Assembly (NCBI RefSeq): GCF_003265705.1
Contig: NW_020313165.1
Location: 1,988,972-2,052,971 of the forward strand
From: Callorhinus ursinus
Lineage: Eukaryota > Chordata > Mammalia > Carnivora > Otariidae
Direction of reading: 5' to 3'
Length of the DNA: 64,000 bases
The translations under genes and the position numbers were made by a program. Each line of letters starts with the position of its first letter. Positions within the stretch are counted from its first letter, which is position 1. Of this stretch, positions 10,730 through 21,520 are shown piece after piece. Below the pieces are notes generated by a model. The model did not search any database and was not told where the DNA came from. It saw only the letters and a list, made by a program, of their open reading frames with translations.

Positions 10730-12193
10730 GACTTTTTAATAAAAATGAATACTGAATGACACTCGAATGGTATTTAGAACTTATGGACACATACTTCTCT
10801 TGGTTTAATACTGCAGTGATTCAAGGGTGTATGTTAAAATTATATCTAGCTAATTACATGCTTTCTACATACAAAATTGTTATTTCTGTCTGTCATTTTG
10901 TGAAATCTTTCATTATTCCTCTAGCCAAAATATTATCATTATTAGTTCTGTGGTGGTATGTTTAATAAGTCTGCAGCTAAACCCCATAAAGCACCAAGAG
11001 CCATACCTGTTCCAACATGTTATGGCCCATTGCATAAAAGCCATTGAGACATCTGTGGAGCTTGTTTATTGTGTCTGTGTTTGATTCACACATTTAAAGA
11101 ATAATTCCCATTGGTATTACTTGTAGTGATATTAAAGTGATGGTTAATAGGTAGTGAAATCGTAAGAAAAACATTAAACTGATGATTCTCAGATATCATC
11201 TGGTGTTATCATTACATAGATGAGTTTTCTGTAGTCTCTCCTCACCATTTATTAGTCATTTATGGGCTTCTGTTATTAACTTATATGCCTATTTAAGACC
11301 TAGCTCATGCTCATTTTAGTTATTTGAATATAGTAGCACTTTATAAAAATAATTCAGTATCATTTTGAAGAATGAATTTATTTTAAGTAAAAGTTCATAT
11401 TTAATGCATTAATATCACTCTTACTTCCATTCAAAATGCTTAAATAAGATCATTAAATAACTTCTATAGCCATAAGAAGTCGCATTAAAAGTGTAATTTA
11501 ATTTGAATGCTAGAGAACTAAGTTTGTTTGCATTTCTAAATCACTGAATTTTAGTTCCTAAATTTTACTCCTGCTTTCCTTCCTCATGTCCCATATTATC
11601 CCTTTGCCCACTCTTATTCCATGAGGCTAGAAGAGCTCATAATTTTAGAAAGCCTCCCATTTTCAGTAAGAAAATTAGGAGTGGTAGTAGAGAAGTGTAG
11701 ATAAAATAGAAAGTGAACAGTGGAGAACCCCAGAATAAGGCTGGGTGGAGAAAGTGTTATCATTCAAATAGGATCCTCCTCTGTGGCTTTGGAGGAGGAG
11801 GAGGATTCCAGAAGGGAATATCCAGATGGGAAAAAAAAAAAGAGGTTGGATTATATTTTCTCTGACTTTGTTTCTGAATGTCACCCCCCTTTGTAATTCT
11901 CCACTACTTCCAACCCATAGCACCATATATGCTTCTTAAAACGCTGGCTCCAGTGTAGGCAAAAACTCTTCTCCTCGATTTCTCTTATCATAGAGGCTGA
12001 TGTTTACATGGGGTATTTTTGTAATGATAAAGGTTTTTTTAAAACACAATCCAACAATTTATAGTTCAGATGCTAAACACCCCAGTATAGAGTAAGATCT
12101 CATTACAGAATACACCCTCCAGACTTCCTTGTTCCTCTGGTAACTTACAGTTTCTCCTCCAAGCGTCATTGGTGTGAGATCCCCTTCTGTCTT
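10730..12193. other. Unassigned AT-rich stretch
   Basis: About 1.5 kb without a recognised repeat. The open frames at 10756-10965 and 11675-11926 have no domain or codon signature. Confidence 0.35.
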
Positions 12194-12270
12194 TAATGGT
12201 AGCATTTAGGAAGCCATTTAGAGCAATGGAACTAATGGTAGCATTAGAAAGCCATTTAGAGCAATGCACT
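12194..12270 (+). repeat. 39-bp tandem repeat, two units
   Basis: Units at 12194-12232 and 12233-12270 share TAATGGTAGCATT and AAGCCATTTAGAGCAATG, with two small differences. The first unit contains GGAAGCCATTTAGAGCAAT, which is also found exactly in both copies of the 293-bp duplication (8157-8175 and 9995-10013). Confidence 0.9.
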
Positions 12271-12284
12271 TCCATGACGTGCAT

Positions 12285-12470
12285 GGGATTTAAAAAAATT
12301 CAGTTCTGATTCCGTCACATGTTAACATTGTAACTTTGGCAAAGCCACTTAACCTCCTGAATACAATTCTCTTGAAAATAGCGAAGAAAATACTTTCTCT
12401 ATAGGATTGTCATAACTTTCAAATGCGATACAGTCTAAAAATAAAGCTTAATAAATATTTGCTCTAAGAG
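12285..12470 (+). repeat. MIR relic, sense
   Basis: Sense MIR wording: AACTTTGGCAAAGCCACTTA, then ACCTCCTGAATACAATTC, a TATAGGATTGTCATAA segment, and AAGCTTAATAAATATTTG at the 3' end. Diverged and approximately bounded. Confidence 0.7.
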
Positions 12471-12572
12471 GAACAAACAATGGCATACACTGAAAAGACT
12501 GTCACTTAATTCCTTCTCTCCATTTTGTTTTGTTTTCCATATGGAAGACCATATGTTAATACTATACTAGAG

Positions 12573-12766
12573 GGTGCCTGGGTGGCTCAGTTGGTTAAGT
12601 GACTGCCTTCAGCTCAGATCATGATCCTGGAGTCCCGGGATTGAGTCCCGCATCGGGCTCCCTGCTCAGCGGGGAGTCTGCTTCTCCCTCTGACCCTCCC
12701 CCCTCTCATGCTCTCTTTCTCTCTCTATCTCATTCTCTCTCTCAAATAAATAAAATCTTAAAAAAA
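12573..12766 (+). mobile_element. Young Can-SINE, sense
   Basis: A full-length SINE on the plus strand with a perfect 15-bp TSD, AATACTATACTAGAG, at 12558-12572 and 12767-12781. Diagnostic wording (GACTGCCTTCAGCTCAG, GATCCTGGAGTCCC, TTGAGTCCCGCATC) is shared with the copy at 35944, marking one young subfamily. A Pol III A-box-like TGGCTCAGTTGG and a B-box-like GGGATTGAGTCCCG are present. Confidence 0.97.
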
Positions 12767-12781
12767 AATACTATACTAGAG

Positions 12782-13810
12782 AAATTCACCTTTCAGGATA
12801 AAACTTTGTTTCTCAGGACCCCCTAGAATTTTTCCACTTAGCTTCTGATTTTTAGACCATATGAACTGCACAGTTGAATTCTTTTTCCAGACCCATCCTG
12901 AATGACATTTTTAAAGCCATAATTAAAAGTAAAGCCCTTACAGCCTCAGTTATTACCTTAGTGCTTCTCTGGAGCATTTTCTGATGATACATACAGATGA
13001 AGAATGTTCCTCTCAGTCGTCTATTTATGTACACTATACTGCCATCTAGAATACAGGACATTATAAAAATCTATTAGATTTTTTGCTCATTACCCATAAT
13101 TTAGACAATTATACTGTATTGGGAGACATTTTCAATCCATTGATAATTGAAGTTGACACTCAAATGTTGCAGAATCTCAATGCTTTCTTAACCTAAATAA
13201 ATGTTTCTGGAATTCTCTTGTTGTCTCAAAAAAAGCAATATGAATTTCTTCTATGTAGTTATCTACAAAATAGTCTTTTAAGTTCCCTGAGCTTTGCCTA
13301 ACCTTATATACTTCAATGGTAGCCTACCTACATTTAACCGCCTATTATGCTGTTAAAACAGAACCTTCCTTCCGCTAGACAATCCTTTAGTTTCAACTGA
13401 ACAAAGAGATAAAAAAATTAAAAAACAAAATGCCTAACAGCACCATGTCAGCTGAAGGTAACTACTAGTGCTATATAAGAACCTGAATCTCCCCACATCT
13501 CACTTTGTCCCCAGATGTTTGTGCTTGTGCATACACTTGTCCAGCTTACAAGCCCTACACTAATATGTCAGGACATAGGGTGAACCTTTGTTGGTAATTA
13601 GATGACAGTGTGATTGAGGGCACAGAAGAACTGGTATCCTTCCCTGCCATGCATAGTGACTTTGTTTTTAACCATGCGTAGAGACTTTGTGGGATTACTC
13701 CAAGAACCATATGCAAGGGAAGTCATATGGGAAACAAAGCCTAAGTGTTTTGGCAAAACTGGGCAGCCCTCAGGAACACCTTATGCAGAGCTTTTGTAAA
13801 AACTGGTTTA
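12782..13810. other. Unassigned noncoding stretch
   Basis: No repeat family is recognised. The frame at 13614-13799 (61 codons) is unsupported. Confidence 0.35.
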
Positions 13811-13826
13811 GAACATTAATCTTGGA

Positions 13827-14017
13827 GGGGCGCCTGGGTGGCTCAGGTGGCTAAGCTTCTGATTTCGGCTCAGGTCATGATCTCAGGGTCCTGGGATCGA
13901 GCCCCGTGTTGGGCTCTGTGCTCAGTGGGGAGTCCACTTCCCCTCTCCCTCTGCTTCTCCCCCCACTTGTGCTCTCTCCCTCTCTCTCCAATAAATAAAT
14001 ACAATTTTTTAAAAAAG
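13827..14017 (+). mobile_element. Young Can-SINE, sense
   Basis: A full-length SINE with a perfect 16-bp TSD, GAACATTAATCTTGGA, at 13811-13826 and 14018-14033. It belongs to a different subfamily from 12573 (GATCTCAGGGTCCTGGGATCG core and a CTGTGCTCAGTGGGGAGTCC body). Confidence 0.97.
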
Positions 14018-14033
14018 GAACATTAATCTTGGA

Positions 14034-14523
14034 TTTAAGATAAGCACACTTTCTTATTTCTTATCATCTGTTTCATGAGATTTAATTTTTTTTTTGATGG
14101 CAAAGACATAGCACAATGACATTCTGATAGATGAAAGTCAGAACTCTTTGCTACTTAGAGTTCTGAACAAGGAAAGGCTTCCAGGTAGGACCACACAGGG
14201 GGATGCAGCAGGGGACAGGGAAACAGCAAGCTGGAGCTCTAGGAGGCAGCTTTTGTATAGCAACCTGGGTGGGGTTAGCTAGGTTTCATGAATGCCTTCA
14301 TGGATTAGTTGAGTTGAATAATTTTACAGGCTCCACGCCATAAAGGTTGCTCCTAGTTTTCTTGTACCTGGCCCTGCAGTGATTAGGGTGTGTTCCTATG
14401 CAGCCTTGGAGCATGAGAACCCCCATAAGGGACATAGTTGAGGAATGGATATAATCAGCTGCCCAAGAAGGGGAAATGACCAGCCTCTGGACTGGCCTTA
14501 AAACCAGGTCAAGACAGCATTTC
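14034..14523. other. Unassigned noncoding stretch
   Basis: Nothing is recognised with confidence. It is relatively GC-richer than its neighbours and runs directly into a long purine tract that begins with A11, so it could be the body of an unrecognised retrocopy. Confidence 0.3.
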
Positions 14524-14639
14524 AAAAAAAAAAAGAAAAGAAAAAGAAAGAAAAGAAAGAAAAGGAAGGAAGGAAGGAAGGAAGGAAGGAAGGAAGGAAG
14601 GAAGGAAGGAAGAAAGGAAGAAAGGAAGAAAGAAAGAAA
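14524..14639. repeat. 116-nt all-purine tract with (GGAA)12
   Basis: Every base from 14524 to 14639 is A or G. A leading A11 is followed by GAAA-type units, twelve tandem GGAA units at 14564-14611, and trailing AAAGG/GAAA units. Such tracts can form intramolecular triplexes, and tandem GGAA is the core of ETS-factor sites. Confidence 0.97.
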
Positions 14640-15291
14640 TTAACTGCAAAAACACAAAATACTTATACTATCCTCCATCACCTCATCCCACATTAAATCT
14701 TAGTCCTCTGACTAGCAACATGGAGAAAATAAGTTAAGGTAGGAAGGGGCTCATGTCCACAAGGTCTTTGCAGCATGCTCTGGTCAACAGACTTACGCAG
14801 TACATCCAAAGATGAGATGAGAAACCCAAGAGATGATCTAAGAGTGCAGAGTACCTTTGAGCCCACAGCAATGTTGCCTTCTTGCCAACCAAGTCCAGTC
14901 AATGTCTTAGACCTCAACTAACTTGTTCGCAGCTGCTCCTCTCTCAGGGAGATAAGAAAATAGGAGGGAGCTGGGAAAAAGTAAGCACAAATCTCTTCTT
15001 CTTTCAGGATCTCAAAACAACAAAAGCCCAGACTCTAAAGACATGACATGAAGATATCTGAAATCAAGAGCTCCACTCTTCTTCTCCAAGAAGAATGCAT
15101 TGTGACAGAATTGTCTCTAACAATCAGTAACTTGGATGGGATTGGTGCTGACATGGACACAAGTCCCAGGGATTGTTTGAAGTCTGTGGATGTCTGGACT
15201 CTTTAATTTGGCTTAAAAGGCTTTTCATGGGATAGCTGTCAATAGCCTGCATTTCCTCTTGTCCAGGTACCTCCTGCACTTCATCCACTTT
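14640..15291. other. Unassigned noncoding stretch
   Basis: No repeat or exon is recognised. Confidence 0.35.
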
Positions 15292-15307
15292 AAAGCTATG
15301 AGAGACT

Positions 15308-15517
15308 GGGGCACCTGGGTGGCTCAGACAGTTAAGTGTCTGCCTTCAGTTCAGGTCATGATCTCAGGGTCCTGGGATCGAGCCCCAGTTCGGGCTCCCT
15401 GCTCAGTGGGGAGTCTGCTTCTCCCTCTCCTCCCTGCTTGTGCTCTCTCTCACTGTCTCTGTCACTATCTGTCTGTCTCTCTCTCTCAAATAAATGAATA
15501 AAATCTTAAAAAAAAAA
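15308..15517 (+). mobile_element. Can-SINE, sense
   Basis: A full-length SINE (CACCTGGGTGGCTCAGACAG head, GGATCGAGCCCCAGTTCGGG core, A tail). An imperfect TSD, AAAGCTATGAGAG versus AAAGCTGTGTGAG, at 15292-15304 and 15518-15530 has two mismatches, so this copy is older than those with perfect TSDs. Confidence 0.95.
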
Positions 15518-15764
15518 AAAGCTGTGTGAGCTTGCATTTTGTTTGTCATCAGGTGCATAGAGAAGTTACAGAATACTTTTGTGTAAAGATGCCATTTCAG
15601 GCTGAAGCACAGAGAACGGGTCTGGCTGGAGAGCACACTGTGGTGGCACGTAGTGACATGATGTCAGCAACGTGAACTGAGGTCACAGCATAAAGCATGC
15701 TTACTTACCATACTTAAGAGTTTGCATGTATCGTCCCCCCACCCTCACCCCCGGGCAATGGGAA

Positions 15765-16080
15765 ATCATTGAAAAGTTGTAACTATGGAAGAGATACGAG
15801 GATATTTGAGTTTTAGTAAGACAGCCCTGACTGTTGTATGGAAGACTGTTAGAAAGTGGTAAAGTGGGATTTTAAAGACCAATGACAAAGCTTTTAAGAT
15901 GAGAGATGTAGGCCATCCAAACTAAGTTCTCAGAAGGTGGAATGAGAAGAAGTAGGTCCAGCAGGCATTAAGAAGATAGAACTGCTGGGTGATTCATTGG
16001 CTGTGGGGAGTAGAAGACAATGGTGGTCAGGAATGACTACTAGGTTGTTGTCTTGAGCAACTGTCCGGAAGAAAAGAAAA
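15765..16080 (+). repeat. Probable ancient interspersed repeat, family uncertain
   Basis: The texture GGAAATCATTGAAAAGTTGT, then an AGACAGCCCTGACTG region and an AGCAGGCATTAAGAAGATAG region resembles a common mammalian-wide relic seen in several places in this window. I cannot name the family without a search. Confidence 0.35.
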
Positions 16081-16334
16081 TCCTGAGATACAGTGGCAGG
16101 AACTCTGAGGAATGCTTGCTCTTTCCTGGGCTTGGGTTGCCTTTCTTCCCCTTCCTTCTAGATAAATCCTCCCTGCCTTTTAGCATTCTAATGAAGCATC
16201 ACTTTTCTGAGGATACATCCCCTAAAGGACATAGTGTGCCAGCATCCTTAGGGATAACTCCATAACAGCATTCATCAAAAATGAATTGTTATTGTTGGTT
16301 TCTTCACCATTATTTCATGCTCCTTGGAGCTGCC

Positions 16335-16420
16335 TGAAGACAGAACCTGAGACTCTCATCTCTGTCTCTGATGCACTGATAATGCATACTACTGGGTGAT
16401 CAATAAACATGAGTTGAAAG
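16335..16420 (+). repeat. L2 3' tail relic
   Basis: GACAGAACCTGAGACTCTCA, then CTGGGTGATCAATAAACATG resembles the closing segment of L2 (a GTGCTCAATAAATGTT type of ending). Confidence 0.5.
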
Positions 16421-17090
16421 GGAGAGAGGAAGGAGGAGAAGAAGGGAGATTAGTAAATTGGTAATTTTCTGTAGTAAATAACAAAAAATTTCTCATCATC
16501 TTAACACAAAAACATATTTATTTATTGCTCACTTTGTAGTGATAGGTAGGTTTTTGAGCTTGTCCTCTATAAGTACCTCACCTCCAAATGATGAATCAAG
16601 GATAAGATGGCTTTCATTCTATGGTTCCATCATCCTCTGACTTTAAGGTAATTCAGTTGGCAGATGGGGGACAAAAGCATGGGAAAACCCTACCAGATAC
16701 CCCTGATCTGAGGGTGAGACCTAGCACCTGTACTCACAGTTCACTGCAAGAACTAGACATATATCCAATCATAGAACAAAGCAGTTTGAGAAATATAATA
16801 TGAACACATATATAAGAAAAAAGGTAGGGAAACCAAGTAATTGCATATGACCAGAGTGCAGAAAACAAGAGTCCTCATAAGTCCTCATATGCCCTAACAT
16901 TCAGAAAGAAAAATTAGCTATGCATTGTGTGACTGATGACTTAACACTATGACTAACCAATGTACCAAGAACATCCCTATTAAACAGATCCAGAATCAGG
17001 AACATGAACTGTAAAGGAAGTATATACATTCACAAAATATCTTTTTTCTATGTTCAGTTAGCCACTGTATAGGACATCATTAGTTTTTTT
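16421..17090. other. Unassigned noncoding stretch
   Basis: No repeat is recognised. The open frame at 16621-16803 is unsupported. Confidence 0.35.
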
Positions 17091-17143
17091 TTACATCATT
17101 AGTTTTTGATGTAGTGTTCAATGATTCATTAGCTACGTATAAC
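17091..17143 (-). mobile_element. Very short L1 3' end, antisense
   Basis: About 50 bp matching the extreme 3' UTR of the L1s at 377, 2182 and 58515 (ACATCATTAGTTTTTGATGT, then TGATTCATT), preceded by T9. The word ACATCATTAG also stands immediately before the T run (17074-17083), so local slippage or a duplication accompanied insertion. Confidence 0.7.
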
Positions 17144-18000
17144 AAAATAACTTTTATATCACTGTACATATAGTATGCCACAATGTCAGTGTATCCATGG
17201 CTACATATATTACTTCAAATGTGTCATCTCTTAAACATGCTATTTCACGTATAATAACTGAGTTATTATACTGCCTGAGTTTCCCTTCATTCAGAGAAAA
17301 GTTAAAGAGCTGAAACTTGGCATGAGAAATTTTTTTGGTGATGCAATATCAGGCGATGCAATATTTACTGATGCAAAATCAGTAAATTTGCAATTTACTA
17401 TTTGCAAATGTAACATTGAAGTATGCAGAGCAGAGATTAAAGTACATCAGCCAAAACTCATAAACTGACCTTTTTGCAGTCACTTAATGCAGTATGGTAC
17501 CTAGAATTTATAGTATGACTTTTGTAATATCAACCTCGGTCTCAGGAGGTATCCTTACTATGCAAAATATTCCCCTAGTTATCCAGTTGTATTTATGTGT
17601 TTCAACAGATTTGTTTTGCACATTTATTTTTAAACATAAAATTAGGTTTCCTTGCTTGATTTTTATAGCATAATTAGCATATTCATAACATTGAAGGTAT
17701 AATGTCCTTATTATTGAAACTCTGCCTCTAGAACTGCACTTTAGTAAATATGTCTTAATGTGTATTCATGAAACTGTAACAGGCATTGACATTGCATAAT
17801 CTGAAACCACCCAAGATGTGAATGGGTGGGGATGTTAAAGGGAAAATATAAATCTGAAACCAAAGTCAAGCACTTCTAGGTCATTCTGGGGGATAACTGA
17901 CATGGAGCATCCCCATAAAACCGTTCTTCTCATTTTCAGTGAACTTTCCAAATCCTCAGTTTCTTTGTCTTACTTACTATAGAGATAGGTTTGAGGATAA
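17144..18000. other. Unassigned AT-rich stretch
   Basis: Nothing is recognised here. A local repetition of GATGCAATAT and ATTTGCAA words is present around 17340-17410. Confidence 0.35.
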
Positions 18001-18042
18001 ATTATATATATATATATATATTATATGTATATATATATATAT
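18001..18042. repeat. AT dinucleotide tract
   Basis: A near-perfect (TA)n of about 42 bp with a single TGTA interruption. It is expected to be length-polymorphic and cruciform-prone. Confidence 0.9.
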
Positions 18043-18244
18043 CTCCCAAAAGTTATACAATAGTAAGTTGTAATCACTAAAACCTATCCCTACGGCCAAA
18101 CTCTTCCAAATTAATACACAAGAAGCAGTTGATAGGATCATATGAAAAATAAGGTCTAATACTAATATGTCTGTTTATAATATCTCCTTCATGTTGGTAG
18201 TCTCGGGTCAGGATCCTAGGAATTATAGTAAAAATAACATTCTT

Positions 18245-18447
18245 TTTTTTTTTTTTAAAGATTTTATTTATTTCTTTGACACACAGAGAGATAGAGAACA
18301 CAAGCAGGGGGAGCAGCAGGCAGAGGGAGAGGGAGAAGCAGGCTTCCCGCCGAGCAGGGAGCCCGATGCGGGACTCGATCCCAGGACCCTGGGATCATGA
18401 CCTGAGCTGAAGGCAGACGCTTAACAACTGAGCCACCCAGGCGCCCC
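18245..18447 (-). mobile_element. Young Can-SINE, antisense
   Basis: A full-length antisense SINE with a perfect 16-bp TSD, TAAAAATAACATTCTT, at 18229-18244 and 18448-18463. The subfamily has the GGGGGAGCAGCAGGCAGAGG body, as in 2666 and 36431. Confidence 0.97.
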
Positions 18448-19528
18448 TAAAAATAACATTCTTGTGATCCTAGAATAACCGTTATGTTGTTGTGGTTTAG
18501 TTTGATAAAATTTTATGTAGGGTGTTTGCATCTTGTTTGTAAGTAAAATTGGTCTATAACATTATTTGCTTTTAGTCTTCGTGTCCACTTTTAATAATAA
18601 GTTATACTAGTTATATGAATCTTAGTGTATTAAAAAGTGTATAAAGTATCTTATATCAAGTGTCTGTATAAAGTAATTTGCATGGGGTGTCATTTCTTCT
18701 ATTTCTAGCCTTTAGAACAATTGTGTAAGATGAAGGTTACCAGATTCTTGAGGTTTTGGTAAAAATTTCCTGTAAAACAATTTGTGCCTGATGCTTATAG
18801 GTGTGGAGAGAGAAGGGGTAGTAAATATTAATGCATCTCAATTCTTTAATGATTATAGGCCTACTGATTTTCCTTTTCCTCTTGAGTCAGTTTTGACCTG
18901 TTATCTTTCTAAGGCATTGTCCATTTGTTATTTTGTCCATGCGTTAAATTGTTAATTCTGATAAAACTTCTATGTGTACCTGAGTGGAATGGAATCTCTC
19001 AGATTGATTGATCCATATATATCCTCTAATTGTTGAGCATCAGATTATATATATTTACAAAATCAAACTACTTTTTATTATTAAAATTGAGTTCAGTTCT
19101 TAAGAGAGGGATGTTAAAAAATCTGTCTCTGAACCCAGATTCATTAAAATCTATTTGTAATTTTGTATTTTGTTTTTAATTTTGATTTTCAGCTGTTAAA
19201 GACTGTCAAAGATTTGAGTAGTTATGTCCTTATGAGGAGTCGTCCTTTCTATCATTTTGTCCTTACTAGGAATATTTCTTCCTTAATAATGTCTTTTGGA
19301 CTGTATTAGTATTGCAAACCAGTTATTCTTAGTTAGTGTTTTTCCCAGTGTATTTTTTATTGTAAAACTTCTTAAGTCATTATATATTCTGTCATTATAT
19401 TTATAAATATCTTGAGCTGATTGTTTTATATCCCATTTGAGACTCTCATTCAATAAGTACCTTTAATGCATTTATATTTAGAGTGACTATTGTTATATTT
19501 AGATTTCACTATTATCTATTATTTTTAT

Positions 19529-19572
19529 TTATTTTTTTGTTTGTTTGTTTTAAAGATTTTATTTATTTATTC

Positions 19573-19606
<34 letters not shown>

Positions 19607-19717
19607 AGCAGGCTCCCCACTGAGCAGGGAGCCCGATGCGGGACTCGATCCCAGGACTCTGGGATCATGACCTGAGCCGAAGGCAGATGCTTAACCATCT
19701 GAGCCACCCAGGCGCCC
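19529..19717 (-). mobile_element. Can-SINE inserted at tail of another SINE
   Basis: An antisense SINE with a 15-bp TSD, TATCTATTATTTTTA, at 19513-19527 and 19718-19732. The right-hand duplicate overlaps the start of the A tail (T-rich on this strand) of the older SINE next door. Insertion therefore used the older element's edge as target. Confidence 0.94.
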
Positions 19718-19730
19718 TATCTATTATTTT

Positions 19731-19912
19731 TAAAGATTTTATTTATTTGAGAGATAGAGAGAAACAGAGAGAAAGAGCACAGGCAAGGGGAGGGGCAGAG
19801 GGAGAAATAGACTCCAATGAGGAGGGAGCCCAATACAGTGCTCGATCCCAGGACCCCGGCATCATGACCTGAGCCTAAGGCAGATGCTTAATGACTGAGC
19901 CACCTTGGCAAC
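19731..19912 (-). mobile_element. Older Can-SINE, antisense
   Basis: A more diverged antisense SINE (head reads CCACCTTGGCAACCCT instead of CCACCCAGGCGCCCC; body GAAATAGACTCCAATGAGG). It predates the insertion immediately upstream. Confidence 0.93.
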
Positions 19913-20450
19913 CCTAATATTTTTTTTAATTATCATACTTTTCTTTGGTTTCTTTGTTTTCCTTTTATTAACCATCTTCCTTTTCCCTTCATATTCAATG
20001 ACCAAACATATCTTAGCTTTAATGATAGTCTCCTTGTTCTACTGGCTACATTATTTTTGTCTAATATTTTATATCTGCTATACCTTAATATCACCACATT
20101 GGTTATATATTGTATCATTCATATCCAGGGCTTATTTTGAATTACCAACATATTTGCCAATTTATTTGCACAGGACAGCTTGTGAAAAATAATTATTTGG
20201 GCATTTCCTTCCATTCTTCTGTATTTAGAATATTTCTTACTTAAAAAAATCATCATTTAGAAGTTCTTTCAGAGACAATCTCTATTAAGCTCTGTCATTC
20301 TCTGTATGAAAATACATTTAACTATCTTTCAGTCCTCATGTAATAATTAAATGTTTAGAATTCTAGCCTGCCAGTTTGTAAAGCACAATGAAAATACTTT
20401 ATTGTTCTGGCTGATGAGAAGTGTGTTGTCTAGTTGTTTCAGGGTATATA

Positions 20451-21404
20451 ACATATATTGTTTTAGTGGAAGCTTAAAAAAAAAGCAGCAGCTGGAACAT
20501 ATGCTACACTTAATGATCACTTATTAGAGCATTCCAAAAATACAGCATTAGCCTGCTTATAAACAGAACAATATGAAGGCCGTCTTTCCATCCTGATGCC
20601 TAGATCTGGGCTGCCTCTCTGCTCTGCTTGGTGGTTGGTTGTGATCTTAATAGTCCTTTCTTTTCTACAGAAGACATGCAAGAGGAGGGGTTAAGTTTCC
20701 TAGGTTTTCAGGAGTTCATTATATGCTGTGAGCCTTACATGTGGCAAGGATTTCTTCCCCACTTAAGCCTCATTACCGTCAACATTTCTTCTGTCCTTCC
20801 TGAATATTATCCCTTCCTCACTGTATACGTCAACTGTTATCACAAAAATATTGGGTAACAAACTGCCAAGAAATTTAGTTGCTGGGAGAAATCATTGTTT
20901 ATTATTGATTAGGTGGGTCGGCAGGTGGTCTCCCTAGTTTTGGCTGAGCACATTCATACATCTGCAGTCATCTAAGAGTCTTTAAGGTAGTCCTGCTGAT
21001 ATTGGCTGCACATCCTCATCTGTTTAAGGTTGGCCGCCTGTGGGACGGTTGAGGATGGCTGTGATGTTTCTCCATGTGTCTTTCTCACATCCCTCTGTTG
21101 ATCTAGCTTATACACGTTCCCAGGGTGGTGGCAAGAGTATAAGAATGGAAACAGCAATATGCAAGTTAATTTTCCAACTTCTGCTTATGTCAAATTTGCT
21201 AAAAACCCACTGGCTAAAGGAAGTCATGGAGAAGAAGCCCTGAGTCAGTGCAGGAGGTTACTACCAATCAGCATGGATACAGGGAGATATGAACAATTGG
21301 GGCCATTATTAGAATTTGTCACCACCGTTGTTTGGGTTTTTATCCTTTGCAGCCCACCTTCATGAACTCAATAGTGTAGTGGCTAATCTCTAGCTTACCT
21401 TCCA
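20451..21404. other. Unassigned noncoding stretch
   Basis: No repeat is recognised. The frames at 20628-20858, 21040-21243 and 21159-21365 overlap one another on both strands and show no domain. Confidence 0.35.
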
Positions 21405-21520
21405 CCTGTGACAAAACTCAGTGATGTAAGTTCCCCCAAATCACACAGCTGGTCATTGATAAAAGGAGGTTTTGAATCCAGGTCTTCTGACTCAAACTGT
21501 CAAGTTCTTCTCTATTTACT
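21405..21520 (-). repeat. MIR relic, antisense
   Basis: CCCCCAAATCACACAGCTGG, then GAATCCAGGTCTTCTGACTC and a TTCTCTATTTACTATG end form the typical antisense MIR core. Confidence 0.75.

Larger units (their letters stand above)
18470..20450 (-). mobile_element. Ancient L1M-type LINE body, antisense, interrupted
   Basis: Collinear but strongly diverged resemblance to antisense ancient L1 ORF2 and 3' UTR. Landmarks in order are a TTGCATCTTGTTTGTAAGT region, then CCTCTTGAGTCAGTTTTGAC, then a CATTTATATTTAGAGTGACT region, and an AGTTCTTTCAGAGACAATC to GGCTGATGAGAAGTGTG region. It is broken by two SINEs at 19529-19717 and 19731-19912. No coding capacity remains. Boundaries are approximate. Confidence 0.6.

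Noticed and set aside
12573..12766. tRNA gene in the SINE head
   Set aside because: A- and B-box-like motifs are present, but the cloverleaf is degenerate and followed by the SINE body; it is a tRNA-derived SINE.
14524..14639. CRISPR or minisatellite array
   Set aside because: There are no spacers or palindromic repeats; it is a purine simple repeat.
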